Below the pieces are notes generated by a model that made no database searches, was not told the DNA's origin, and saw only the letters and a program-made list of their open reading frames with translations. Positions 14,977 to 22,341 of a DNA stretch of 25,698 bases are shown here, one piece after another. The DNA is from a virus: IMG/VR virus record IMGVR_UViG_3300045921_000200, positions 1 through 25,698 of that record. One strand, written 5' to 3'. Each line of letters begins with the position of its first letter. Within the stretch, counting starts at the first letter, position 1. Made by a program: the position numbers and the translations under genes.

Positions 14977-16058
14977 TAACGATTGAACTATACAATCTCG
15001 ATGTCTTAACGGGGACATTCACCCGCAAGGCGGTGATTAATTCCTATTCCAATCTTAGCTTCTCGGAAGTATTGAATGGAGTGGGGGAGTGCAGTTTTGT
15101 ATTGAATGTATTGAACCCAATTCTTACCAAGGAGAATTTCATCCAATACAGGACTCAGGTCCTGATTAAGGAGGGGGATAACCCTCTGTGGGTGGGAACA
15201 TATACTGGCTATGATTCTGAACTTCGGGGCGAGGCGGGAAGCGTAACGATTAAATGCTTATCTTATTTTGCTCATCTTTTTGCCAGAAATACGGATAAAA
15301 TCACCAATTATATCCAAGTGGAACAGGCTCAGATATTAAGGAACTTGTTGATTCTGACCCAGGGGCGAACTAATGGGGGACTCGGAATAACCTATAATTC
15401 TGAAAATACCGGAATAATACGTGACAGAACCTATGAATACAAAAATATTGGCGAGGCTTTAGTTCAGATGTCTGGTGTTATTAATGGTTGCGACTTTGAA
15501 TTTGTGCCCGTTCTGGGTCCGGGCAACTTGCTCGAGAGTGTTAACTTGCGTATCTATACCCTGCGCAAGGGCGAGGTTCGCAATGATCTCAATTCGCTGA
15601 GGGTGGGAGAGTTGGGGAATGTTTTATCTTTTGGGCTTGGTGTAAGTGATGAATTGTATAATTATGTGGTATCCGAAGGGCAGGGATCGCAAGATGTCGT
15701 TATTTCCGTTTTTGACAACTCCGCCCTTCAGCTCAGCTATACCAGGCGAGAGACGTATTACCCGCAAAAGGATGTGTTGATCCAATCGACACTAGACCAG
15801 AATACCCAGGCGTACGGTAATACGATAAGCACCCCTAAGTTCCTGCTGAATTGCGTGCTCAATCCGCTCAACAAGTCGCTAATCGAAAATCTCAAGCTGG
15901 GGGATATTATTAATATTGATATTGACGCAAGAGATATCTCGCCTAATGCCGGCGATCTAATTCAGTTCGAAAATCAAGCAAGAATAGTCGGAATGCAGTA
16001 TAATATTGACGAACAAGGCGTCAAGACAATAACGCCCAAGTTATTATTTAGGAGTTAA
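14973..16058 (+). CDS. Gp37-like (ReqiPepy6 type) tail hub/baseplate protein (361 aa)
   Basis: Segments 'SNLSFSEVLNGVGECSFVL', 'VLIKEGDNPLWVGTYTG' and 'LLILTQGRTNGGLGI' match the Gp37-like tail proteins that take the place of the Tal hub in several Gram-positive phages. It probably forms the tube closure under Dit. The C-terminal 'IVGMQYNIDEQGVKTITPKL' is a typical ending of this group. No enzymatic domain is visible. Confidence 0.8.
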   Translation: MITIELYNLDVLTGTFTRKAVINSYSNLSFSEVLNGVGECSFVLNVLNPILTKENFIQYRTQVLIKEGDNPLWVGTYTGYDSELRGEAGSVTIKCLSYFAHLFARNTDKITNYIQVEQAQILRNLLILTQGRTNGGLGITYNSENTGIIRDRTYEYKNIGEALVQMSGVINGCDFEFVPVLGPGNLLESVNLRIYTLRKGEVRNDLNSLRVGELGNVLSFGLGVSDELYNYVVSEGQGSQDVVISVFDNSALQLSYTRRETYYPQKDVLIQSTLDQNTQAYGNTISTPKFLLNCVLNPLNKSLIENLKLGDIINIDIDARDISPNAGDLIQFENQARIVGMQYNIDEQGVKTITPKLLFRS

Positions 16059-16060
16059 TT

Positions 16061-16813
16061 ATGGACAATCTTAACCCAAACACCGATGATCTCCCCAAGT
16101 TAATCAGGTCGCTAGACCAGCGATTGGAGAATATTGAGAAGTCAAGGCAGATATACCAGGGTGACTGGGTGGACCTCAATACGGGAATTATTAACAGGTC
16201 TAATACTGTCAATAATAGGTTCGTTGTTGTTGGCAACTTCAATATGCGTCGTTTTTTTTCCGCCGGGCGAAAAATCCGATTCCGCAAAAACAACTCCTTG
16301 GCATGGCATTACGGAATAGCATTTAGGATAAGGGATAATACCTTTGATGTTTTCGGGTCAACAATCACGCCTAGCGAGACTCTCAACGCAATAAGCTACG
16401 CTACGAATGAAACGCCTTCAGGCTTCCCCCAGGAGTTCTCTTATACAACAACCGAAGTTAGCGGTTTTGCCACAATCACCGATCAAGACTGCTACTGTTC
16501 AGTTGTGGGTAATCAGGTCACCGTGAGTAATAAGATAGAATTCAACTGCAATACTACTACCGCTTTTATAAGTTTTGCCCTACCATTCGGCGTTGTTCCG
16601 GATATATCCAATAAATATGTTAACGCTATATATGGGGAAGCTTACAATATATCAGATGGGTATAATATGTCGCTAGTTATGGCCTCACCACCAATAACAA
16701 TCAATGAGAATGAGGTAATATATTGTCCGGGCGATATTTTCGATTTCGTTATTCTGTGGGATGGAGGTAAATCCTACCTTACTTATGCGACGTACACTTA
16801 TTTTTTGAAATAG
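16061..16813 (+). CDS. Tail-tip/baseplate protein (250 aa), possible receptor binding
   Basis: The N-terminus is a short helical segment ('LPKLIRSLDQRLENIEKS'), often used to trimerise and dock on the baseplate. It is followed by a beta-rich body ('QGDWVDLNTGIINRSN', 'FGVVPDISNKYVNAIYGEAY'). No specific family is recognised; position and architecture suggest a structural or receptor-binding protein. The ATG is preceded by AGGAG at 7 nt, one of very few SD-like sequences here, but those bases also encode the previous protein's end. Confidence 0.6.
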   Translation: MDNLNPNTDDLPKLIRSLDQRLENIEKSRQIYQGDWVDLNTGIINRSNTVNNRFVVVGNFNMRRFFSAGRKIRFRKNNSLAWHYGIAFRIRDNTFDVFGSTITPSETLNAISYATNETPSGFPQEFSYTTTEVSGFATITDQDCYCSVVGNQVTVSNKIEFNCNTTTAFISFALPFGVVPDISNKYVNAIYGEAYNISDGYNMSLVMASPPITINENEVIYCPGDIFDFVILWDGGKSYLTYATYTYFLK

Positions 16814-16834
16814 ACTATAATTAACCGAAAAACT

Positions 16835-18037
16835 ATGGCTATACAAGTAACAGCAATCAATGGGATGGGCTCGTATACAATCAACGGGTCTAATATCACC
16901 GCACAGGGAATGAAGGATAACGACATTATGCACGTGTCAGAAGATTACGTAGGTAATGCGGGGGTGGTGAATCTAGCGGGGGACTTGCTTGTCACCCAGA
17001 ATTCTCCTACGGGTGCTAGTGTGCTAGTCGGGGCTGGCACGTGTTATGTGCTTAACCGCAATTATACTGCAAATCAAAACGTTCAAAGTAAGTACTGGCG
17101 AATGATTAATGACGCTTCTGTTACCGTCAATATAGCTTCGAATAATTCAGGCAATCCCAGAGTGGATTCAATATTCATCAGAGTTAACCCCTCCACCTCT
17201 CCCGGCAATAATGGCGAGCTATCCGCAACTATTGGAGTGCTGCAGGGTACACCCGCACCATCTCCGGTAGCCCCATCAATACCCAACGACGGTAATTCAT
17301 ACCTAATACTGGCTAATGTAGCCGTGGCTAATGGCTTCACAAGCATCACCAACGCTAATATTACAGATAGGAGAGTGCCGGCATTATTCCAGTCTAACCA
17401 AGACGGTACTATTAGGCTGCCGGGCACATATACCAGAGTATCTGCGACTGTTATTGGTTGTCCCACGGGCCTAGATCCACGTACATTCTTGAGCATAGGC
17501 GATAAGCTGAGATACACCGAGTCTGTCACTCAGACCGTAAAGTATGCTTATGTTATTGGTCTTACCGCTACCCAGATCACAATCACTAGCGGGACCAGCT
17601 TCGGCGGAGGCATTGCTGCATCGAATGTGCCAACTGATATTATGTATTCTAAGGGCACCATGGTTGGCTTTCCTTCATTCTTCAGCTACGAACCCACAAT
17701 CTCGGCCGTCGGTGGTATGACCGTATCATCTGTGGCCTACGAAGAGCGAAACTTCAAAATAATTGAGCGGACCGTGTACTTCAAGGTTCGTGCTTCCATG
17801 ACCTTGGGTGGCACCCCGTCCAACGGCATAAGAATTACCACTCCCACCACGGTCCCCGCATCGGGCAATGTAGATCTACTCCATGGCAATTGCGGACATA
17901 ACGACGGCGGCTTACTCGCGGGTCTGTGTGTTCAGGATTACAGCAATTCACGTGTACAGATCAACAAGGCCGATAGCTCTAATTACTCCTTGGGCTCGGG
18001 CAGGCGTGTATATGTTCAGGATTTCTACAATATATAA
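16835..18037 (+). CDS. Tail fibre/receptor-binding-like protein (400 aa)
   Basis: The N-terminal 150 residues ('ASVLVGAGTCYVLNRNYT', 'PRVDSIFIRVNPSTSPGNNG', 'SYLILANVAVANG', 'ITDRRVPALF') resemble the baseplate-attachment domain seen in many phage tip proteins. The rest is beta-rich and probably forms the distal head, with 'NFKIIERTVYFKVRASMTL' in a jelly-roll-like region. Host range is likely decided here and in the preceding gene. Function is inferred from order and domain style. Confidence 0.65.
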   Translation: MAIQVTAINGMGSYTINGSNITAQGMKDNDIMHVSEDYVGNAGVVNLAGDLLVTQNSPTGASVLVGAGTCYVLNRNYTANQNVQSKYWRMINDASVTVNIASNNSGNPRVDSIFIRVNPSTSPGNNGELSATIGVLQGTPAPSPVAPSIPNDGNSYLILANVAVANGFTSITNANITDRRVPALFQSNQDGTIRLPGTYTRVSATVIGCPTGLDPRTFLSIGDKLRYTESVTQTVKYAYVIGLTATQITITSGTSFGGGIAASNVPTDIMYSKGTMVGFPSFFSYEPTISAVGGMTVSSVAYEERNFKIIERTVYFKVRASMTLGGTPSNGIRITTPTTVPASGNVDLLHGNCGHNDGGLLAGLCVQDYSNSRVQINKADSSNYSLGSGRRVYVQDFYNI

Positions 18038-18042
18038 CTAAT

Positions 18043-18318
18043 ATGGATTCTATCAATCATGACAATAACAATAATCCAATGGATCTAATACCTCAGTTAA
18101 TCCTCAAAGACATTGCATTCTTGCGTAAGGACATGGAGGCCTTGCTTATATCTTCAAAGGAATTAGATCAATCATTCAAGAATGAGATTAAGCAGATCCG
18201 AGAAAATTACGTCAGCCACAAAGAATTCTTGCCTGTCAAGTCTATTGTATATGGTGCGGTGGGCTTGATATTATCCGGCGTAATTACCGCCCTTGTAGCG
18301 TTGGTTTTGACAAAATAA
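18043..18318 (+). CDS. XhlA-like membrane protein, probable holin component (91 aa)
   Basis: The architecture is a helical, charged N-terminus ('LKDIAFLRKDMEALL', 'FKNEIKQIRENYVSH') and one C-terminal transmembrane helix ('IVYGAVGLILSGVITALVAL') with a 'PVK' just before it. This is the pattern of XhlA and related lysis-cassette proteins. It lies 5 nt before the endopeptidase gene, so the pair forms the lysis module. A structural role is the alternative. Confidence 0.65.
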   Translation: MDSINHDNNNNPMDLIPQLILKDIAFLRKDMEALLISSKELDQSFKNEIKQIRENYVSHKEFLPVKSIVYGAVGLILSGVITALVALVLTK

Positions 18319-18323
18319 CAAAA

Positions 18324-19511
18324 ATGATATTGCCAATTAACGAAAAACTTTTCGCATTAACCAGCCCGTACGGACCCCGTCCGCAATTCAATGATTTCCA
18401 TACTGGAATTGACTACGCACCCAAGACATCGGATAGGAGGTGCTACGCTTCTGAATCAGGTACAATCGTCGAGGCGGGACTAGGCCACCCCTTCACGTGG
18501 AACGGTAGGGTGTATAGGAATTCTGCCGTGGTGATAGATATAGGGGGGGGAGTAAGAATAATATACTTGCATCTTCAATCTTGGGCCGTGAAGGTCGGTG
18601 ATTATGTCCGGATTGGGGATTATATCGGTGAGGCCGGGGCGGTTGGAGCTGCCACAGGCGTTCACCTTCATTGGCAGATTAATGTGAATGGGCAGCATGT
18701 AGATCCCCTCGCTTACATGCAAAAATATAATAATAGTGTATCATTGAATCATATGGACAATACAATCATCGCCCTACCGGGCTGGGGTATATCTCACCTA
18801 GCCAGAGAGGCGGGATATGCAGATTACGCCGATCCGTCCAGGTGGGATTACATTGCAAGATTGAACGGACATGCCGATCGCACCACTTTCCGGATTTTTG
18901 CCGGACAAAAATATCGAGTAAGAGAAAACAATGAACCAAAACACACCGTGGATACGGCTAACCCCACGCAACAAGAATCAATTAGCCAGTTACTGGTTGA
19001 AGCCGAAAAAAAACTTGCAAAAGAAAAAGAAGAGGTTGAAAAAATCAAGCTGGAGATCGAAAACCAAAGAAGGGCTCTTAAAGCTGAAAAATTGGCTGTG
19101 TCAAACGAGCTAGAAGCCCTCCGAAAAAAAATAGATGATGCAAGCATCATCGACAAAGGCGAGGCCGCTATACAAGGATTTGAGCCCCTTAGAATCAATC
19201 TTGGTAAATTGCAAGTCCCTGAGGTGCAAAAAACAGGTATTTCTTACTTATTTTTTGAATTTTCCAAGAACTTTACGGATATGTGGAATAGAATCCCAAG
19301 CAAGAATATGAGGATTGCTATTACTATTATTATTGGGATAATATCCAATTGTGCATTGGTGTACCTAGCGGAGAATCAATTGCCTGAGATTAGCAATGAA
19401 TATATTGTTATTAGCTCGACTGTGCTGACAAGCTTCGTCATCCGGATGTTCCAAGAATTGACTAGATTCGGGGAGAGAGAATTACAGAAGGAGTTGGCTC
19501 AGATATTATAA
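18324..19511 (+). CDS. M23 endopeptidase with LysM-like, coiled-coil and C-terminal membrane segments (395 aa)
   Basis: The N-terminal M23 metallopeptidase keeps its zinc and catalytic residues: H26 and D30 ('FHTGIDYA'), H83 ('YLHL'), and H114-L-H116. It should cut peptidoglycan cross-bridges. Residues about 145-205 ('GWGISHLAREAGYADYA', 'IARLNGHADRTTFRIFAGQ') look like a LysM wall-binding module. About 220-275 is a strong coiled coil ('EAEKKLAKEKEEVEKIKLE'). Near the C-terminus two hydrophobic stretches ('MRIAITIIIGIISNCALVYL', 'YIVISSTVLTSFVIRMF') look transmembrane. There is no N-terminal signal peptide. An endolysin carrying its own membrane domain is unusual; a virion-associated or holin-fused lysin are two readings. 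Confidence 0.85.
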   Translation: MILPINEKLFALTSPYGPRPQFNDFHTGIDYAPKTSDRRCYASESGTIVEAGLGHPFTWNGRVYRNSAVVIDIGGGVRIIYLHLQSWAVKVGDYVRIGDYIGEAGAVGAATGVHLHWQINVNGQHVDPLAYMQKYNNSVSLNHMDNTIIALPGWGISHLAREAGYADYADPSRWDYIARLNGHADRTTFRIFAGQKYRVRENNEPKHTVDTANPTQQESISQLLVEAEKKLAKEKEEVEKIKLEIENQRRALKAEKLAVSNELEALRKKIDDASIIDKGEAAIQGFEPLRINLGKLQVPEVQKTGISYLFFEFSKNFTDMWNRIPSKNMRIAITIIIGIISNCALVYLAENQLPEISNEYIVISSTVLTSFVIRMFQELTRFGERELQKELAQIL

Positions 19512-19910
19512 TAGATTCTTGCTTATTAACAACTCTTCCCATGCGGACAGCAGAAGCCTACCGCTACGTAGTCTATAGCTTGCATACCTCCACAGCTGAG
19601 ATTTTTCTTGAAAATTTGCCATTGCTATTCTTGCAGCCTGGCCGAACTGATCGCCTGACTGATTGGCTTGATGGTGCAATGCTCTGTGTACAGATTCGTG
19701 TATAAGCAATCCGTTGTGTGTATGATTGACCCACGCCTCATGTCTATATACTGAATAAGGGTGTATGTGATGAGCGTGGATTTTGCTCGTTGGGATTAAT
19801 ACGCCCATGAGTGTTAGATGGCAGAATTGGCGATGCCCTGCGAATATTGCATAGTGTTCTTGATATAGGCTCTCCCGAAAATTGGCTTGCTCTATTCTGG
19901 ATCTCGGCAT
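19506..19910 (-). CDS. HNH endonuclease (134 aa)
   Basis: The fold is shown by 'KIHAHHIHPYS' followed about 15 residues later by 'NGLLIHESVHRALHH', the H-H...N...H pattern of HNH nucleases. No zinc-binding CxxC pairs are visible. It is the last gene of the leftward arm, starting 8 nt after the HIT-like gene; its stop codon sits against the opposing lysin stop. HNH proteins often work with terminase in cos cutting, but those lie next to terminase; here it is at the far end, so a homing or accessory nuclease is as likely. TAAAAT occurs 5 nt before its ATG, though this may be chance. Confidence 0.8.
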   Translation of the reverse strand: MPRSRIEQANFRESLYQEHYAIFAGHRQFCHLTLMGVLIPTSKIHAHHIHPYSVYRHEAWVNHTHNGLLIHESVHRALHHQANQSGDQFGQAARIAMANFQEKSQLWRYASYRLRSGRLLLSAWEELLISKNLL

Positions 19911-19918
19911 GCAATATT

Positions 19919-20317
19919 TTAGCTCTTTTTTCTCAAAATGAGAAAATGGGTGTGGTACTGCTCTACCGACTTACCCGAATGCTTGGCGAAGTTGAGGAAT
20001 ATATGTGTATCGGGGTCGTAATATTTCGAAAATTCTATGAATAGATGGGCTATCATATCTTCACGGTCATATATCTCCGTAGATGTGTACTCCATTATGC
20101 TTTTTTTGAGGGAAAAATCGCAAATAAGGAAGTGGTGCAATACCTCCATACCCTCGTATTCTGTGTAGGGGTATCGATTCTCTATTACATAGTGCGTAGC
20201 ATTGCTGTAGAGAATTTTATTTTTGCCGGGATGCAATGGTTGCACAGCCTGCGAGGCTATCCGACTATATTCCGCCTCAGATATTGCCCGCATCATTGGA
20301 ATAATAACCCCTATCAT
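19919..20317 (-). CDS. HIT-superfamily protein with Q-x-H-x-H motif (up to 132 aa)
   Basis: The order 'THYVIENRYPYTEYEG', 'LHHFLICDF', 'HSGKSVEQYHTHFLIL' follows the HIT (histidine triad) nucleotide-binding fold: an N-terminal strand with 'n.yPY', then 'H.li', then the triad. Here the triad reads Q120-Y-H122-T-H124, so the first His is Gln while the central nucleophilic His remains. Such proteins hydrolyse or transfer nucleotides from phospho-anhydrides or phosphoramidates. A phage copy might process modified nucleotides or signalling dinucleotides; that is inference. Three in-frame ATGs (20317, 20296, 20293) are possible; the shorter ones reduce the overlap with the upstream gene. Confidence 0.7.
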   Translation of the reverse strand: MIGVIIPMMRAISEAEYSRIASQAVQPLHPGKNKILYSNATHYVIENRYPYTEYEGMEVLHHFLICDFSLKKSIMEYTSTEIYDREDMIAHLFIEFSKYYDPDTHIFLNFAKHSGKSVEQYHTHFLILRKKS

Positions 20318-20498
20318 CTACACGAGATAATAATAGCCTTAATTCATATATTACCTTGGATCTCTCATATCGGCATGATTCCAGTCTAGACTTAATCTCC
20401 TCGTACTCGTCGGGCTGTCCGATTAACAACAATAAATGCATAATATAATCATTCATAGAAGATCTGTCGGGATGCTGTCCGTACATCGTTACCGCCAT
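20277..20498 (-). CDS. Small RHH-like protein (73 aa from ATG; extension to 20564 possible)
   Basis: From ATG 20498 the protein reads 'MAVTMYGQHPDRSSMNDYIM' and then helical 'YEEIKSRLESCRYERSKVIYE'. 'SSMNDYIMHLL' after a short strand resembles the second part of a ribbon-helix-helix DNA-binding domain, so a regulator is possible. A TTG at 20564 would add 22 residues including 'LYKKKTKNQAICQKLNE', which could complete the domain but overlaps the previous gene by 23 nt. The stop lies inside the HIT-like gene, implying coupling. Confidence 0.55.
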   Translation of the reverse strand: MAVTMYGQHPDRSSMNDYIMHLLLLIGQPDEYEEIKSRLESCRYERSKVIYELRLLLSRVDDRGYYSNDAGNI

Positions 20499-20541
20499 CT
20501 CGTTTAATTTTTGACAGATGGCTTGATTTTTTGTTTTTTTT

Positions 20542-20715
20542 TTATATAATACGCCATATTTCAAATATTTTTCTGTCTTTATAATAAATCTGGAAATATC
20601 TTTTTTTGCTTAATTCTCTGAGCTTGGCAAGATCTTCTTGTCTTGCTGACTCGGAGAGATAAGCGGTGTTGAGCATCTTGCCTAGCAATAGCTGTTTTTT
20701 AATCAAATTTATCAT
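20542..20715 (-). CDS. Tiny basic protein (57 aa)
   Basis: The ATG (20715) overlaps the TGA of the preceding tiny gene (ATGA). It begins 'MINLIKKQLLLGKMLNTAYL' and ends 'KRYFQIYYKDRKIFEIWRII'. It is strongly basic and mostly helical. It fills a stretch that would otherwise look non-coding. No family is recognised; DNA or RNA binding is only a guess from charge. Confidence 0.6.
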   Translation of the reverse strand: MINLIKKQLLLGKMLNTAYLSESARQEDLAKLRELSKKRYFQIYYKDRKIFEIWRII

Positions 20716-20849
20716 TTTGCCAAAAATCTGATAACTAATTGCTCCTTCTGGATGCGATTGAATCGGTTAATTGATAAGTATGATCGGATTATTCTGATTA
20801 TCCGTGCTACTCTTACCTGTGTTTTTGTTTTTAGTTTTTTTCTTTGCAT
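20712..20849 (-). CDS. Tiny highly basic protein (45 aa)
   Basis: It starts at ATG 20849, about 22 nt after the predicted transcription start of a good promoter (20878-20906). The N-terminus is 'MQRKKLKTKTQVRVARIIRI' and the end 'EQLVIRFLAK'. It carries many Lys/Arg and few acidic residues and could be an amphipathic helix that binds nucleic acid or membrane. It is coupled to the next gene by an ATGA overlap. It opens the last leftward operon (RHH-like, HIT, HNH). Confidence 0.6.
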   Translation of the reverse strand: MQRKKLKTKTQVRVARIIRIIRSYLSINRFNRIQKEQLVIRFLAK

Positions 20850-20877
20850 TTTTGGTTTTTGTTATGTATCTGGAATC

Positions 20878-20906
20878 AATATAATTATATTTTGTCGTAA
20901 TGTAAA
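20878..20906 (-). promoter_or_regulatory. Promoter of the 20849-19506 operon
   Basis: On the minus strand TATA-TTTACA (906-901 of this kb), a 17-nt spacer and TATATT (20883-20878). It lies just behind the SLT gene stop and matches the early promoter pattern. Confidence 0.65.
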
Positions 20907-20923
20907 TATATTATGGGTATATA

Positions 20924-21460
20924 TCAATACCACTTGTGAGCCAGCCAGAAATGATAAGCACTACTTACCCCCTGATACCTTATCTCTATATACTTCAGCC
21001 CGCATCTTATCTGTTCCGCATAATCTGCCGTTTTGACACATCCGTACCCTCGCCACGTAGAATCCAAGAATTGGAATATACCGAATGCCGTACTGGTCGG
21101 ATTCTGTGCACAATTATTCATTCCCGATTCTCTGCCGACTATGTAGAATAATTGCCCTATCTGCTCGTCATTGTAGCCGAGTGTTCTTGCTTGGTGAATT
21201 AATTCTTCTCGGATAACCCCGCTGTCGACTCTGACACAGCTTACTACGTCTGCGTTTTTTGTAATTGGCTTGGGCTCGGGTGGTCTGCTCGGCTCAGTGA
21301 TATGGGTAATTGTATTATTCGGCTTGATATTTGCCCGCTGTGCAGGCGGGAATATGCTGGGTGCATAGCTATTAGTCCTTGCCTGATTGGCAAGCAAAAA
21401 AAGTGTTAAAAAAAAGGTGAGTATTAGGAAGTAGAATATTAATTTTATTTTATTTTGCAT
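20924..21460 (-). CDS. Membrane-anchored SLT-type lytic transglycosylase (178 aa)
   Basis: Residues about 5-24 ('IKLIFYFLILTFFLTLFLLA') are a signal anchor. A Pro-rich linker ('PSRPPEPKPITK') leads to a lysozyme-like SLT domain: catalytic E111 in 'IVGRESGMNN', then 'TAFGIFQFLDSTWRGYG', 'YIEIRYQG' and the terminal 'AYHFWLAHKWY'. Paired cysteines (C75, 'NNC', 'YGC', 'RCG') suggest disulfides outside the membrane. It should cleave glycan strands. It is encoded with replication genes on the other strand from the lysis cassette, so an early wall-remodelling role is possible, though it may also aid lysis. Confidence 0.85.
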   Translation of the reverse strand: MQNKIKLIFYFLILTFFLTLFLLANQARTNSYAPSIFPPAQRANIKPNNTITHITEPSRPPEPKPITKNADVVSCVRVDSGVIREELIHQARTLGYNDEQIGQLFYIVGRESGMNNCAQNPTSTAFGIFQFLDSTWRGYGCVKTADYAEQIRCGLKYIEIRYQGVSSAYHFWLAHKWY

Positions 21461-21469
21461 TTTTTTAGG

Positions 21470-21498
21470 GGAGTAAGCCCTGCCCCCCGACTTACTCC
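21470..21498 (-). promoter_or_regulatory. 5'-terminal hairpin of the SLT mRNA
   Basis: GGAGTAAG and CTTACTCC (21470-21477 with 21491-21498) form a perfect 8-bp stem around a 13-nt G-rich loop. The stem starts 5 nt after the -10 box and ends 9 nt before the ATG, so it fills nearly the whole leader. Confidence 0.75.
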
Positions 21499-21503
21499 GT
21501 TAT

Positions 21504-21531
21504 ATAATATTATTTTTGAATTTTACGTAAA
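21504..21531 (-). promoter_or_regulatory. Promoter of the SLT gene
   Basis: TATA-TTTACG (21531-21526), a 16-nt spacer and TATTAT (21509-21504) on the minus strand. It follows the shared early pattern with one change in the -35. Confidence 0.6.
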
Positions 21532-21555
21532 TATATACTCTGTATATATTGCATA

Positions 21556-21846
21556 TTATTCTTCTGTGTGATTAGCTATGTATTGTTCAACATCGAACCC
21601 GCTGTAATTAGCTGCGAATTCAAGGGCTGCCTTGAATCTGTAATCTTCGCCGCCGATGTCCCACATATTAGGGCAAATCATATCGTCTGTATCTAGGCCT
21701 AATTCTTCGAGTCTGGCGTAGTCTTCGTCGCTCATTACCGTGAATCCCTCTAGATCTACCACTTCTCCTCCTACTCTATATTGATTAGCCCCTAGGCTCT
21801 CTACTTCGTATGTATCATTGTTTAATTTATTTCTTTTGTTTTTCAT
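21556..21846 (-). CDS. Acidic hypothetical protein behind duplicated leader A (96 aa)
   Basis: After a basic opening 'MKNKRNKLNNDTYEVESLG' the protein is acidic ('MSDEDYARLEELGLDTDD') and ends 'YIANHTEE'. Low positive charge and small size recall DNA-mimic or inhibitor proteins, but no family is recognised and this is speculation. The first codons ('MKNK') are part of the duplicated sequence shared with the gene at 24083. It is probably a single-gene transcript with its own promoter. Confidence 0.7.
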   Translation of the reverse strand: MKNKRNKLNNDTYEVESLGANQYRVGGEVVDLEGFTVMSDEDYARLEELGLDTDDMICPNMWDIGGEDYRFKAALEFAANYSGFDVEQYIANHTEE

Positions 21847-22014
21847 TTTGTTTTTTTGTTTTTTAATTTATCTATTGTTGTTAATTAATAATTCAAGCTC
21901 TAGTCGAGAATTTGCGGTTTTGCTTAATTCTTAAGCTTCTCCGTCGGTTACTCTTCTAGCTTACCTGTATTATTAATTATGGATAATAATATACCATAAT
22001 CTAATATTTGTAAA
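21841..22014 (-). repeat. Duplicated promoter-leader, copy A
   Basis: The core 21881-21997 matches 24116-24232 with three differences in 117 bases; similarity continues with small gaps to the first codons of the gene. It holds the promoter TTTACA (22014-22009), 17-nt spacer, TATTAT (21991-21986) and about 130 nt of leader. The leader contains the perfect hairpin GCTTAA-GAA-TTAAGC (21936-21922) and a second possible stem AATTC/GAATT. It may be a structured regulatory leader or give rise to a small RNA. Confidence 0.8.
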
Positions 22015-22033
22015 TATATTATTGTTATATATT

Positions 22034-22303
22034 CTAATCATTCGCCACGCTTCGCAGAATCTGATGGACTAGAGTCTGATATTCCTCGTCCTTGCTTGCG
22101 ACTGCGAGCACAGCGATGAATGTCTCGAGTGATGGAGTGGTCCGCATGGCCTTAGCCCTGAGTAATGCAACCTTATCCTGCTCCGCTCGGCGTGCTAGAT
22201 CGGATAGCCTCCTCCTTGCCGCATACGCCGCAAGGAGATTGGCGAATAATTCTCTTATTCTTTGTTTTTTTTCATCTATTTTTTTGTTTCTTTTCTTGAA
22301 CAT
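22034..22303 (-). CDS. Small basic helical protein (89 aa)
   Basis: A very basic N-terminus ('MFKKRNKKIDEKKQRIREL') is followed by Ala/Arg-rich helices ('LLAAYAARRRLSDLARRAEQ', 'TFIAVLAVASKDEEY'). It follows the exonuclease-like gene after 38 nt, without a clear promoter, so it probably belongs to the ERF-exonuclease operon. It may assist DNA metabolism; no family is recognised. Confidence 0.65.
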   Translation of the reverse strand: MFKKRNKKIDEKKQRIRELFANLLAAYAARRRLSDLARRAEQDKVALLRAKAMRTTPSLETFIAVLAVASKDEEYQTLVHQILRSVAND

Positions 22304-22341
22304 TTTTTGTTAATTATTCGATATTGTCGGTATATATCTGT

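Noticed and set aside
16043-16060. True Shine-Dalgarno (AGGAG) before the 16061 gene
   Set aside because: The bases encode the end of the preceding protein and other genes lack such sites, so it may be chance.
16816-16821. TATAAT as promoter of the tail fibre gene
   Set aside because: No acceptable -35 at 16-18 nt; read-through from upstream tail genes is sufficient.
19490-19530. Bidirectional terminator at the convergence of the two arms
   Set aside because: I looked for a hairpin with flanking T/A runs and saw none; the stop codons abut without a spacer.
20752-21036. 94-aa plus-strand hydrophobic frame
   Set aside because: It lies opposite the SLT gene end, its promoter and the tiny basic gene; its hydrophobicity follows from the complementary A-rich sequence.
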